64,000 bases of DNA from an uncultured Duncaniella sp. (GTDB taxonomy: Bacteria; Bacteroidota; Bacteroidia; Bacteroidales; Muribaculaceae): assembly GCA_910577335.1 (NCBI GenBank), contig CAJTMJ010000008.1, forward strand, positions 38,679 through 102,678. The letters are read 5' to 3'. This document shows, piece after piece, positions 36,766 to 45,768 of this stretch. The notes under the pieces were generated by a model. It was not told the DNA's origin, searched no databases, and saw only the letters and a list, made by a program, of their open reading frames with translations. Both the position numbers and the translations under genes were made by a program. The number at the start of each line of letters is the position of its first letter. Positions within the stretch are counted from its first letter, which is position 1.

Positions 36766-37452
36766 ATGGCAAAAGATGCATTATTAGTACTGTCAGGCGG
36801 TATGGATTCCACCACAATGCTCTGGGATTACGCCGATGATATAGCTGTGGCAGTTACATTCCAGTATGGCTCAAACCATAATAAGCGGGAGGCAGAATGT
36901 GCCCGTTGGAATTGCGAGAAACTTGGTATCGAGTGGATTGAAATAGATCTTTCATTCATGGGTGAATATTTTAAAAGTTCATTGCTCGAAGGGGCTGACG
37001 CTATACCCGAAGGGAACTATGATGATGAAAATATGCGTTCGACAGTGGTTCCGTTCCGCAATGGCATAATGCTTTCAGTTGCAGCCGGACTTGCCGAGAG
37101 TCGAGGGCTGAAAGCTGTGATGATAGCCAATCATTCAGGTGACCATGCCATATATCCAGACTGCCGTCCCGGTTTTATAAAAGCCATGGGGCAAGCTATA
37201 GGTGAGGGCACATACGAGCATCTTGAACTTCGTGCTCCCTATACAGGTCTTACCAAGGGTGAAATAGCCCTTAGAGGGAAGGAGCTTGGAGTGGATTACA
37301 GCCATACATACTCATGCTATAAGGGTGGCGAGCATCATTGCGGTAAATGTGGCACATGTGTGGAACGTAGGGAGGCATTGGAATTTGCAGGGATAACACT
37401 TGAAAATGACAGACAGAATGAACACAGCTCAGCCAACGAGAAAGAAACGTAA
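36766..37452 (+). CDS. queC: 7-cyano-7-deazaguanine (preQ0) synthase
   Basis: 228 aa. PP-loop SGGMDS at residues 10-15 binds ATP. Zinc cysteines are in CYKGGEHHCGKCGTC near the C-terminus. It converts carboxydeazaguanine to preQ0. The 3' end overlaps the next gene's likely start by 35-53 bases, depending on the start used. Confidence 0.95.
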   Translation: MAKDALLVLSGGMDSTTMLWDYADDIAVAVTFQYGSNHNKREAECARWNCEKLGIEWIEIDLSFMGEYFKSSLLEGADAIPEGNYDDENMRSTVVPFRNGIMLSVAAGLAESRGLKAVMIANHSGDHAIYPDCRPGFIKAMGQAIGEGTYEHLELRAPYTGLTKGEIALRGKELGVDYSHTYSCYKGGEHHCGKCGTCVERREALEFAGITLENDRQNEHSSANEKET

Positions 37453-38266
37453 GCAACGTCGCCGGTTCAGCTGGCGAAAGACGTTATGTCTGTTCCTTCC
37501 GCTTTTCATGTTTATAGGTCTTTGCATCGTGATGTGTGTGCCTCATGAGAAGGAACATGACATTGAGAATACTCCTGTCTTAAAGCTTGGGAGGAATGCC
37601 ACTGTGCATGACCTTGAGGTGGATACGGTCAGCCGGTATTTGCGTAAGCTTGACTCCATGCCTGAACCGACTAAACGTATAAAAGTAAATTATTTCGGAA
37701 ATCTTCGCCCATTTTTTAACGACAGCAATTATATCCACTGGAATGAGGCTGAAAAAATAGGTATACAGCCATTGACCGATACACGGTCACATTGGCAGTT
37801 GAAGCGTCCGATAGTAAAGGTCACCACTAATCCGGATTTTTATCTTGACACATTGATATTTTCCCGTCCGTATCTCGTGCCCGAGGCTGCGGCTGCACTG
37901 CATGAGATAGGCCATCGTTTTCGTGACACACTTAATATGAGGGGTGGAGGTGATTATCGTATAAAGGTTACAAGTCTGCTTCGCACTCCGAAGACGGTTA
38001 AGCGGTTGCGCCGCCGTAACCGTAATGCGGTTGATTCATCAGTGCATCAGTTAGGGACAACTTTCGACATATCATACGCCTCATTTATAGCAAACTCAGC
38101 CGAGCATCCCCGCAGCATAGATGACCTTAAAGGTATCCTTGCAGAAGTGTTGAAAGCCATGCGTGAGGAGGGGAAGATACTTGTCAAATATGAGGTCGGA
38201 CAACCATGTTTCCATATCACCGCATGTAAGCCTAAGACAACTAAGGTGGTAAAAAAGAAAAAATAA
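37406..38266 (+). CDS. DUF5715-type protein, M15-like peptidase motif
   Basis: 286 aa from the ATG at 37406; another ATG lies at 37418. A very basic N-terminus (TRKKRKQRRRFSWRK) precedes one membrane helix (about residues 28-47); the rest should be periplasmic. SVHQLGTTFD matches the S-x-H-x2-G-x3-D zinc motif of M15/LAS peptidases, and a second His lies near the C-terminus (CFHIT). A cell-wall peptidase role is therefore plausible but unproven. It overlaps queC and is followed seven bases later by an AsmA-like gene. Confidence 0.7.
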   Translation: MTDRMNTAQPTRKKRKQRRRFSWRKTLCLFLPLFMFIGLCIVMCVPHEKEHDIENTPVLKLGRNATVHDLEVDTVSRYLRKLDSMPEPTKRIKVNYFGNLRPFFNDSNYIHWNEAEKIGIQPLTDTRSHWQLKRPIVKVTTNPDFYLDTLIFSRPYLVPEAAAALHEIGHRFRDTLNMRGGGDYRIKVTSLLRTPKTVKRLRRRNRNAVDSSVHQLGTTFDISYASFIANSAEHPRSIDDLKGILAEVLKAMREEGKILVKYEVGQPCFHITACKPKTTKVVKKKK

Positions 38267-38272
38267 ATTCAG

Positions 38273-41200
38273 ATGGCAGAAAGTAGCGAGAATAAAAAAA
38301 TTAAGAAAAAACGCCCTCTGTGGGTGAAAATATTAATAGGGTTGGGCATCACCCTATTGGCTATTGTCGTGCTTCTGCTTTCGGCAGTCACTGTGGCTGT
38401 GTGCTATCTGAAACCTGAACGCCTGACACCGCTTGTAAGTAAATATGCTAATGAATATTTAGATGCGGAAGTAGGGATTGACAGGGTAGAGTTGTCGTTC
38501 TGGCATACTTTCCCCCAGTTTGAACTGGATGTGAGGGGGCTTAATATAAAAAGTAATGCGCTTAGGGAGCTTCCTGATTCAGTGCGGGTGAAGCTTCCGG
38601 CATATTCTGATTCGTTGGTTTCAATCGACCATTTTAACGGAGCGATAGATATCCCAAAATTGTCAATAGGTGAAATTGCGATATATGACATATTGATAAA
38701 TAAGCCGAAATTCAATATAGTACAGACTACGGATAAAGTGGCAAACTATGATATATTTCCATCGTCAGAAGAGGAAGAGGATAAAAGCTCCATGGGGGTA
38801 ATGCCGTCTATATCTTTTGGCGAATTTGAGATAACCGGTGGAATGCCTGTGCGTTATTGCTCATTGCCTGATTCAACAGAGGTCACAGTCAACCTGTCGT
38901 CTACAAAATTGGCAGGTAAGGACGCTCCGGTCTATACAATGGAGATGACCGGTGCTACCGATGCCACTATCGCCAGCATGAAGATAGCAGATCTGCAATT
39001 TGGCATAGGTGGTGACGTAAGATGGTCGCAGTCAGAGCCTAAGAAAGTGGAGTTTGATAAATTCCGTATAAAGATAGGTAATATAATCACTGAAACTACA
39101 GCCGGAATTAATTTCGAGAATGATTTTGTGGTTGAGATGCTTAAGTTTAAGCTTCCGACCACCTCATTCAATGATATAGTAGCCGTAATACCTGAAAATA
39201 TGCGGGGCGAGTTGGAGAATATAAAAACCGATCTCGCATTGTCAGCAAATCTGCAATTTACCAAGCCCTACAGGGTTGGAGTCGATACGATTCCCTCGTT
39301 TAATTTCGCTTTGGATATACCGGAATGTCATGGTTCATACGACCGATTAAATCTGAACCGATTGGAGCTACAGGCGAAAGGTGAGATAGTTGGCGATGAT
39401 CTTGACAAGTCAAAGTTGGATGTGGAGCGACTGGTGGCTATAGGTGACGGAGTAGGTTTTGAATTGAAAGCGTCGGTAAGTGATATTATAACTGACCCGT
39501 CTGTAAACGGAGAGTTCCATGGCGGTGTGGAAATCCAGCGCTTACCCAAAAAACTTTTGAAAAAATTACCGCTCACTATGTCAGGAAGTCTCAGAGCTAA
39601 TAGCAGTTTCGATTTCCGCAAGAGCTATTTTAATAAGACTGAGTTTCACCGCATACGTCTTACGGGAGATGCCTGTCTTAAAAATTTCCATGCATCCATG
39701 CCTGAACTTCCGGCAGATATATATGCGCATGACGTGGACTTAGACCTTGGAACCAATAGCCGATTCACACGTGGCGGGGTGAAGGTTGACTCGCTCCTCA
39801 CCGCATCGCTTAAGATAGACACTATCTCGGTGATGGTGACAGGTATGGATCTTCAAGGTCGAGGTCTTAGCATGGGTGTGGGATGTCTTAACAGAGCATC
39901 AAGTTCAGACACGACCGTGATAAATCCGATAGGGGCTAACATACAAGCTGAACGTCTCGCATTTAAATCACAGCAGGATTCTATGAAGGTGCGGCTTCGT
40001 GATGCTTCCGTTAAGGCTTTGCTCAGGCGATTCAAAGGTGACAAGCGCAAGCCTCAGTTGGGCTTGGATGTTGTAGCCGGAAGTGTCATCTATGCCGACC
40101 GCCTATCTTTGGCATTATTGAGCGATGCCTCGGCTGATGTCACTGTATATCCGCAGATACGTAAATTGCCGCCTCGATTACAGGCACGAGTTGATTCCTT
40201 GAAGCAATTATATCCGGTACTACCTGCCGATTCGCTATACCGTCTTGCTTTCCGTGGCAGAGGTCGCCATCATAATGCGGTTCGTGACAGTGCTGCGATA
40301 GCCGAAGGTGAAATAATAGATATTGAAGTAGACAATTCGTTGAAATCCATCCTGCGTAAGTGGGGCGCAAACGGTGACTTAAATGCACGGCGTGTAGGTG
40401 TGTTCACACGCATGTTCCCTGTAAGGAATCGTATTTCAGACCTCAATGTGCGCTTCAATACCGATTCAATAATCATCAAGGACACTAAATATAAGGCAGG
40501 AAAGAGTGATTTCCTCATAAACGGTACTATAAGCAACATTTCAAGGGCGCTTACGTCTACATCCGGTAGACAGAGACTGATGGTGGATCTTGATTTGAAG
40601 AGTGATACCATTGACGTGAACGAAGTCTCGGCAGCGGTATTCGCCGGTGCTGCTTTCATGGAGAAAGACACGACAGGTGCGATTGCGCTTGTGCCGGAAG
40701 TGGCAGATGAAAAAGCCCTGCAAGCTTCCGTCGAAGCCTCTGCCGATACCATGGCGGTGTTGGTGATACCTTCTAACATTGAAGCTGCACTCAATATAAA
40801 GGCTTCGAATATAGTCTACTCCGATTTGGTGTTCCATGACTTTACCGGCTCGCTCAACATGTTTAACGGTGCATTGAATCTTAACCGCCTAACGGCTAAT
40901 ACGGATATCGGTTCCGTGGACTTGAATGCCCTTTACAATGCTCCCAACCGTCATGATGTATCGTTTGCATTTGGACTGCTTGTGAAGGATTTCCGTGTGG
41001 CGAAGTTCCTTGACCTTGTTCCGGCTATCGACTCGCTTATGCCGTTGCTCAATGATATTGACGGTATAATAAATGCTGACATCGCAGCCACCACTCAGAT
41101 AGATTCGGCGATGAATATTGAAATCCCGACGCTGAAAGCTGCTGTGAAACTTGCCGGTGACAGCCTGAAAGTCATAGATGAAAAGACATTCCGCACCATT

Positions 41201-41755
41201 GGCAAATGGTTGATGTTTAAGCATAAGGAACATAATGTTATAGACAAAATGAGTGTCGAGATGATCATTGATAATTCTCAACTCCGTATGTTCCCGTTTA
41301 TGTTCGACCTTGATCGTTACCGGCTCGGTGTGAGCGGCTATAATGATCTTGCCATGAACCTCAACTATCACGTGGCTGTGTTGAAATCGCCGTTGCCTTT
41401 CAAATTCGGAATAAATATTACCGGCAATGTCGATAAAATGAAGATACGACTCGGAAGAGCCAAATTCAATGAAAAGGAGATGGCTAAAACCGTTTCGATT
41501 GCCGACACCACACGTGTGAACCTTGTGAAGGAGATTCAGAATGTATTCCGCAGAGGTGTACGTAATTCTGCTGTTAGAAAACTTAATTTCGGCAATGTGG
41601 CTAAGGAGATAATCGAAGATGACGTTAAGGCAGACACTCTGTCGCACACCGATTCACTTTACTTTATCAAGGAAGGATTAATTCAAGCTCCCGATACTTT
41701 AAAAGTGAACCCTCAGCCCGTTGATAAAAAATCATCATCCAAGAAGAAAAAATGA
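38273..41755 (+). CDS. AsmA-like inner-membrane/periplasmic protein
   Basis: 1160 aa. A Lys-rich start and one N-terminal membrane helix (about 18-45) lead to a long beta-rich periplasmic part starting RVELSFWHTFPQFELDVRGL, the AsmA-type opening; the AsmA_2-like C-terminal region includes DLAMNLNYHVAVLKSPLPF. AsmA/TamB-like proteins are thought to bridge the periplasm and move phospholipid to the outer membrane. The tail is Lys/Ser-rich. It overlaps the HAD gene by four bases (ATGA). Confidence 0.85.
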   Translation: MAESSENKKIKKKRPLWVKILIGLGITLLAIVVLLLSAVTVAVCYLKPERLTPLVSKYANEYLDAEVGIDRVELSFWHTFPQFELDVRGLNIKSNALRELPDSVRVKLPAYSDSLVSIDHFNGAIDIPKLSIGEIAIYDILINKPKFNIVQTTDKVANYDIFPSSEEEEDKSSMGVMPSISFGEFEITGGMPVRYCSLPDSTEVTVNLSSTKLAGKDAPVYTMEMTGATDATIASMKIADLQFGIGGDVRWSQSEPKKVEFDKFRIKIGNIITETTAGINFENDFVVEMLKFKLPTTSFNDIVAVIPENMRGELENIKTDLALSANLQFTKPYRVGVDTIPSFNFALDIPECHGSYDRLNLNRLELQAKGEIVGDDLDKSKLDVERLVAIGDGVGFELKASVSDIITDPSVNGEFHGGVEIQRLPKKLLKKLPLTMSGSLRANSSFDFRKSYFNKTEFHRIRLTGDACLKNFHASMPELPADIYAHDVDLDLGTNSRFTRGGVKVDSLLTASLKIDTISVMVTGMDLQGRGLSMGVGCLNRASSSDTTVINPIGANIQAERLAFKSQQDSMKVRLRDASVKALLRRFKGDKRKPQLGLDVVAGSVIYADRLSLALLSDASADVTVYPQIRKLPPRLQARVDSLKQLYPVLPADSLYRLAFRGRGRHHNAVRDSAAIAEGEIIDIEVDNSLKSILRKWGANGDLNARRVGVFTRMFPVRNRISDLNVRFNTDSIIIKDTKYKAGKSDFLINGTISNISRALTSTSGRQRLMVDLDLKSDTIDVNEVSAAVFAGAAFMEKDTTGAIALVPEVADEKALQASVEASADTMAVLVIPSNIEAALNIKASNIVYSDLVFHDFTGSLNMFNGALNLNRLTANTDIGSVDLNALYNAPNRHDVSFAFGLLVKDFRVAKFLDLVPAIDSLMPLLNDIDGIINADIAATTQIDSAMNIEIPTLKAAVKLAGDSLKVIDEKTFRTIGKWLMFKHKEHNVIDKMSVEMIIDNSQLRMFPFMFDLDRYRLGVSGYNDLAMNLNYHVAVLKSPLPFKFGINITGNVDKMKIRLGRAKFNEKEMAKTVSIADTTRVNLVKEIQNVFRRGVRNSAVRKLNFGNVAKEIIEDDVKADTLSHTDSLYFIKEGLIQAPDTLKVNPQPVDKKSSSKKKK

Positions 41756-42513
41756 TTGACCAGATAACATACTCCGCAGAGATATTAGCTTTTCTTAAGC
41801 GTCATCACTATCGTCAGGTCGTCCCGAAGGCGGCATTGATTGATATGGACGGCACTCTCTATGATTCGATGAAAAATCATACCGCCTCATGGTATAGACT
41901 AATGACTGAAGCTGGCATAAAGTGTACCCGTGATGAATTTTATCTTTATGAAGGACGTACGGGTGCTTCCACTATCAATTACCTGATACAACGTGAGCTT
42001 GGGAGAGAAGCCACGCAGGAGGAGAAGGAGAATCTGTATAAAAAGAAGACAGTATATTTCAATCAGCTGCCACCTGTTGAGCCTATGCAGGGCGCACGAG
42101 AGATGGTTGAAGTGTTCAAAGAGGTTGGTATGCAGCGGGTACTTGTGACCGGATCGGGACAAAACAGTCTGCTCAGTCGTATTTCAACCGATTTCCCCGG
42201 TCTGTTTAGCGATGAACTAAAGGTGACCTCTCGTGATGTGCAGCATGGTAAACCTCATCCCGAACCGTTTATCAGAGCCATGCAACTTGCGCATGTCACT
42301 CCCTCGCAGTCTATCGTGGTGGAAAACGCTCCGCTTGGTGTGGAAGCAGGTGATCGTGCCGGTGCTTTTACTGTTGGTGTCACTACTGGACCTATCCCGC
42401 GAGAGGAAATGATTAAAGCCGGGGCGGCAATAGTGTTTGATTCTATGCCGGAGTTTGTACGTGCCCTTCCAACGTTGTTGTTATCACTTTTGACCGTAAC
42501 TATTGATGATTAA
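41752..42513 (+). CDS. HAD-superfamily hydrolase (phosphoglycolate phosphatase-like)
   Basis: 253 aa. Motif I is LIDMDGTLYDS (nucleophile Asp), motif II is VTGSGQNSLL and motif III is KPHPEPF with VVENAPLGVEAGDRAG. A helical cap follows motif I. It is a small-molecule phosphatase or phosphomutase of the beta-PGM/Gph group; the substrate is unknown. It overlaps AsmA by four bases and runs into aroB. Confidence 0.85.
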   Translation: MIDQITYSAEILAFLKRHHYRQVVPKAALIDMDGTLYDSMKNHTASWYRLMTEAGIKCTRDEFYLYEGRTGASTINYLIQRELGREATQEEKENLYKKKTVYFNQLPPVEPMQGAREMVEVFKEVGMQRVLVTGSGQNSLLSRISTDFPGLFSDELKVTSRDVQHGKPHPEPFIRAMQLAHVTPSQSIVVENAPLGVEAGDRAGAFTVGVTTGPIPREEMIKAGAAIVFDSMPEFVRALPTLLLSLLTVTIDD

Positions 42514-42517
42514 AGAT

Positions 42518-43564
42518 ATGCAGAAGATACTATATACTAATAATGTAAGTGATGCTATAAAGGGTTTGGTTGACGAAATCAACCCTATCAGTGTACATAT
42601 TATAACAGATGAGAATGTCGAGCGGGAAGTGTTGCCGAAACTCGCTTTGTCTTATCAGCGAATAGTGGTAAAGCCGGGTGATGAGCATAAGAATATAGAA
42701 TCGCTCAGCTATATCTGGGGTAGTCTTATCGAGCAGGGTGCCACTCGCCATTCCTTAATAATAAATATAGGTGGTGGAGTAATTACCGATATGGGTGGAT
42801 TTGCTGCCGCCTCGTATAAGCGTGGAGTAAGATTTATAAATGTCCCTACCACACTGCTGTCGGCAGTCGATGCCGCTGTGGGTGGTAAAACAGGTATAAA
42901 TTTTGAAGGGTTTAAGAATGAAATAGGTGCATTTGCTCCTGCTGACGCAGTTGTTATTTCTACTATACTGTTTGAGACTCTGCCTCGTGAAGAGCTTTTG
43001 TCGGGATATGCTGAGATGATTAAACACGGATTGCTCTCATCGGCTCAGGAATATAATGAATTGCTGAATTTTAGTATCGTTGATGCCGATATGGCATCAC
43101 TCCTGCCGCTTCTTGAAAAGAGTGTCAAGGTTAAGGAGCGAATAGTGGAGGAGGATCCGAAGGAACATGGCATACGTCGTGCGCTTAACCTTGGTCATAC
43201 AGCAGGACATGCCTTTGAGGAATTTGCCCTTGAGCATGGGAAGCCGATACCTCACGGGTATGCTGTGGCATACGGTATGCTTGTGGAGATGATCATATCT
43301 CATTCATTGGAAGCTTACCCATCCGAGGAACTTTACCGTTATGCTGGATATTTGAAGGATAATGGCTATGGCACTCCCGATTTCAGCTGCAAGGACTATG
43401 ACGCATTGGTTGAATATATGCGTCACGACAAGAAGAATATCACCCGTGACAGCATTAACTTCACACTCCTATCCGCTCCGGGTCATCCTCTGATTGACCG
43501 CACCGTGGGAGAAGAGGAAATCCATGCAGCTCTTGATATTTTCAGGGATCTATTGGGTATCTGA
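42518..43564 (+). CDS. aroB: 3-dehydroquinate synthase
   Basis: 348 aa from the ATG at 42518; an ATG at 42506 overlaps the HAD gene and is also possible. NAD site GGGVITDMGGFAAASYKRG, then PTTLLSAVDAAVGGKTG and GHTAGHAFE with metal ligands. Second step of the shikimate pathway, which feeds the trp operon upstream in the window. Confidence 0.95.
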   Translation: MQKILYTNNVSDAIKGLVDEINPISVHIITDENVEREVLPKLALSYQRIVVKPGDEHKNIESLSYIWGSLIEQGATRHSLIINIGGGVITDMGGFAAASYKRGVRFINVPTTLLSAVDAAVGGKTGINFEGFKNEIGAFAPADAVVISTILFETLPREELLSGYAEMIKHGLLSSAQEYNELLNFSIVDADMASLLPLLEKSVKVKERIVEEDPKEHGIRRALNLGHTAGHAFEEFALEHGKPIPHGYAVAYGMLVEMIISHSLEAYPSEELYRYAGYLKDNGYGTPDFSCKDYDALVEYMRHDKKNITRDSINFTLLSAPGHPLIDRTVGEEEIHAALDIFRDLLGI

Positions 43565-43567
43565 TGC

Positions 43568-44323
43568 CTACAAGCGATAGCCAACGCTACAGTAAACGTT
43601 GAAGTTGTGGGCTGACGGCTTCACTATGCCTGATGATTTAGCCACATTTCTGAAACCTATGCGAGTGTTTACATTCACGGATATTTTGTCGTAAAATGTA
43701 AGTCCGGTGCCGAGGTGAAGACCCATGTCGAACTTCTCGTATGAGTTTATAAAGGCTTTATCGTCATCGAAATAATTAGCTTTAAACTTTTGTGTGGTGG
43801 TCATGAGCTGTCCGAGGTCATTGACCTTTGCATTATAGATTGTGGCTTTCTGCTTGCCGCCTGTGCCAAAAGCCATATACAGACCGCCGTCTGCGTTCCA
43901 TTTCACACGTGAAGCGAGGTTAAATGTGAACGACATATAGACAGGTATATCTACATAGCGGTATGAATTGCGAATGAACACATTCGACACGTTGGGTGCG
44001 CCTTCCTGTGTCACAGCCATGTCCATCTTGTTTTTATTGTGCACATAGTTGAATTGTGTGCCAAGCCCGATGAAATTTGAGAAGTTAAATTTCACTCCGA
44101 CACCTACACCGTAGGCAAATCCCATGGTGGAGTTAATGTCGGAAATTTCTTTATAGCAGCTTGAATAGTTGTTGGTGACGTATGAACCTCCAAACATAAG
44201 GTGGGCGTCAATATCAATGAAACTTGCAGGTTTGCCGTAGTCGATAAATGCCGGTGATTCGGCTTTTATGGCTAAAGGGGCAAGAAGCATCGAAGATATT
44301 ATGGCAATGATGAATTTTTTCAT
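43568..44323 (-). CDS. Small outer membrane beta-barrel protein
   Basis: 251 aa. Signal peptide MKKFIIAIISSMLLAPLAIKA; the rest alternates hydrophobic and polar residues in strands and ends YCSVGYRL, typical of 8-stranded PorT/OmpA-type barrels in Bacteroidetes. No ligand can be named. Convergent with aroB, three bases apart. No promoter was clear in the 355-base gap upstream, which holds an inverted-repeat element. Confidence 0.7.
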   Translation of the reverse strand: MKKFIIAIISSMLLAPLAIKAESPAFIDYGKPASFIDIDAHLMFGGSYVTNNYSSCYKEISDINSTMGFAYGVGVGVKFNFSNFIGLGTQFNYVHNKNKMDMAVTQEGAPNVSNVFIRNSYRYVDIPVYMSFTFNLASRVKWNADGGLYMAFGTGGKQKATIYNAKVNDLGQLMTTTQKFKANYFDDDKAFINSYEKFDMGLHLGTGLTFYDKISVNVNTRIGFRNVAKSSGIVKPSAHNFNVYCSVGYRL

Positions 44324-44411
44324 AGCTGGGGGTATAAATTGTTTTATATTGATTTTAACGCATCAAAATTACTTTAAAATAGTGTCATGCGCAAATGAAA
44401 AATTAAAAATC

Positions 44412-44602
44412 GAACTGATTTAAACTTTTTATTTTTAAGATTTGATGCTATTTTCGAGATGAATTACCAGCTCGATGAGGGAGCTTAGCGAGCTAAGTGA
44501 CCGAAGAGATGCTGATAATTCAGCCAAAAAGAGCTTCAAAGATTGAAAATATGGTAAATTTCAGCATTATTTTAACATTTTATAAAAAGTTTAAATCAGT
44601 TC
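44412..44602. mobile_element. MITE-like element with 21-bp perfect terminal inverted repeats
   Basis: The outer 21 bases (44412-44432, beginning GAACTGATTTAAACT) are repeated exactly in inverse orientation at 44582-44602. Inside are small hairpins CTTAG/CTAAG, AGCTC/GGAGCT and GCTGA/TCAGC. No target duplication was obvious and no transposase is present. It could be a non-autonomous mobile element or a structured RNA. Confidence 0.5.
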
Positions 44603-44649
44603 ATTAAGAAAAAGGTGCGATTTTTGTTGCACAATTGAATAATAATGCC

Positions 44650-44657
44650 TAATTTTG
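44650..44657 (+). promoter_or_regulatory. -7 box of tRNA-Arg(ACG)
   Basis: TAATTTTG, with TTG at 44627-44629 20 bases upstream; 22 bases before the tRNA. Confidence 0.6.
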
Positions 44658-44678
44658 CATCACCAAAAACGAAACAAC

Positions 44679-44752
44679 GGCTCCTTAGCTCAACTGAATA
44701 GAGCATCTGACTACGGATCAGAAGGTTACAGGTTTGAATCCTGTAGGAGTCA
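44679..44752 (+). tRNA. tRNA-Arg (anticodon ACG)
   Basis: Acceptor GGCTCCT pairs with AGGAGTC; D-arm AGCTCAACTGAATAGAGC; anticodon loop CTACGGA gives ACG; T-loop GTTTGAATC; discriminator A. CCA is not encoded. Its A34 is the normal TadA substrate. Confidence 0.95.
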
Positions 44753-44754
44753 CA

Positions 44755-44788
44755 AAGAAAGAGCTTCACTGATGTGAAGCTCTTTCTT
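44755..44788. terminator. Bidirectional terminator between tRNA-Arg and the exporter gene
   Basis: AAGAAAGAGCTTCAC (44755-44769) pairs perfectly with GTGAAGCTCTTTCTT (44774-44788), loop TGAT, T-rich in both directions. Confidence 0.9.
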
Positions 44789-44812
44789 ATTTCTATTATG
44801 CAAATTGAATTG

Positions 44813-45757
44813 TCATTGCTTGTGATGTCTGAATCTGTGGAGGGAGCCTACAAGATGGTAATAGGCTGACACGCCGATTTGCTTGATGGGTTGGGCGAGA
44901 ATCAGAACCATTACGGCACTGATGATAAGGATTACTCCCACCGCGGCTTTAAGAGTGAGGATTTCACCGAAGAGAGCAATACCGAATACCAATCCGGTAA
45001 TTGGCTCTAAAGCGCCAAGTATAGATACTGCCACCGAACCCACATAGTGGATGGATATAGCCACTGTCATGAGTGAAATTATGGTCGGGAATATGGATAG
45101 ACCCATCACGCAAGCCCATGCCACACCGTCGGATGGGACAGGCTGGAGGTCGGTGAAGAAGTTTAGCTGCACCATAAACACGGTGATGCCGAACAATAGG
45201 GAGTAGAAGGTTAATGTCGATCCTGACAATCTTTGTAGACGACTCTTGTTCACCATTACCATATATATTGCGTAGGAGAGAGATGAGAGTATCACCAGTA
45301 TCACTCCTATGGCTGTCACATGTGCTCCCACGCCGGGGTTGCACAAGAATGCCACACCTCCAAGACAGAGCACTATTGACACAATGGTCATTATAGAGAC
45401 TTTTTCTTTGAAAAAGAGCCATAATAGGAGGGCGATGAATACCGGTTCGACAAACAGGAGCGTCGAAGCTAATCCGACATCCATGTATTGGTATGACTCG
45501 AACAGCAATGCGGATGATAGGGCAAAGACTACGCCAAGTCCTATCATCATCGGTATCTCATGAAATTTCAAATAGAAACTTTCTTTTCGTATCAGCATTA
45601 CTATGCCGAGTAGAATTGTGGCAAATGCGTAGCGATAGAAAAGCACGGAGGGTACTTCCATCCCTCTCTCATAGAGTGGTACAGCGAATAGAGGGTTTGT
45701 GCCGTAACTTACGGCTGCGATTGCGCCTAAGATATAGCCTTTTGTGGTGTTGGTCAT
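44813..45757 (-). CDS. EamA-domain DMT-family exporter
   Basis: 314 aa with about ten membrane helices in two EamA repeats (about 8-138 and 150-290), each ending in a Glu-Pro motif (LLFVEPVFIALLLW, LGALEPITGLVFG). DMT exporters move amino acids or other metabolites out of the cell. It follows metX by 11 bases, so a link to methionine/homoserine overflow is possible; that is inference from position only. Confidence 0.85.
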   Translation of the reverse strand: MTNTTKGYILGAIAAVSYGTNPLFAVPLYERGMEVPSVLFYRYAFATILLGIVMLIRKESFYLKFHEIPMMIGLGVVFALSSALLFESYQYMDVGLASTLLFVEPVFIALLLWLFFKEKVSIMTIVSIVLCLGGVAFLCNPGVGAHVTAIGVILVILSSLSYAIYMVMVNKSRLQRLSGSTLTFYSLLFGITVFMVQLNFFTDLQPVPSDGVAWACVMGLSIFPTIISLMTVAISIHYVGSVAVSILGALEPITGLVFGIALFGEILTLKAAVGVILIISAVMVLILAQPIKQIGVSAYYHLVGSLHRFRHHKQ

Positions 45758-45768
45758 TGCAACTGTGC

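Noticed and set aside
44470..44550. A 23-codon frame inside the inverted-repeat element.
   Set aside because: Too short and overlapping hairpins; no sign of translation.
36089..44605. A 15-mer (AATGAACTGATTTAA) occurs after trpA and, inverted, at the right end of the 191-bp element.
   Set aside because: In a 64-kb AT-leaning window some 15-mer matches are expected by chance, and the flanks do not match.
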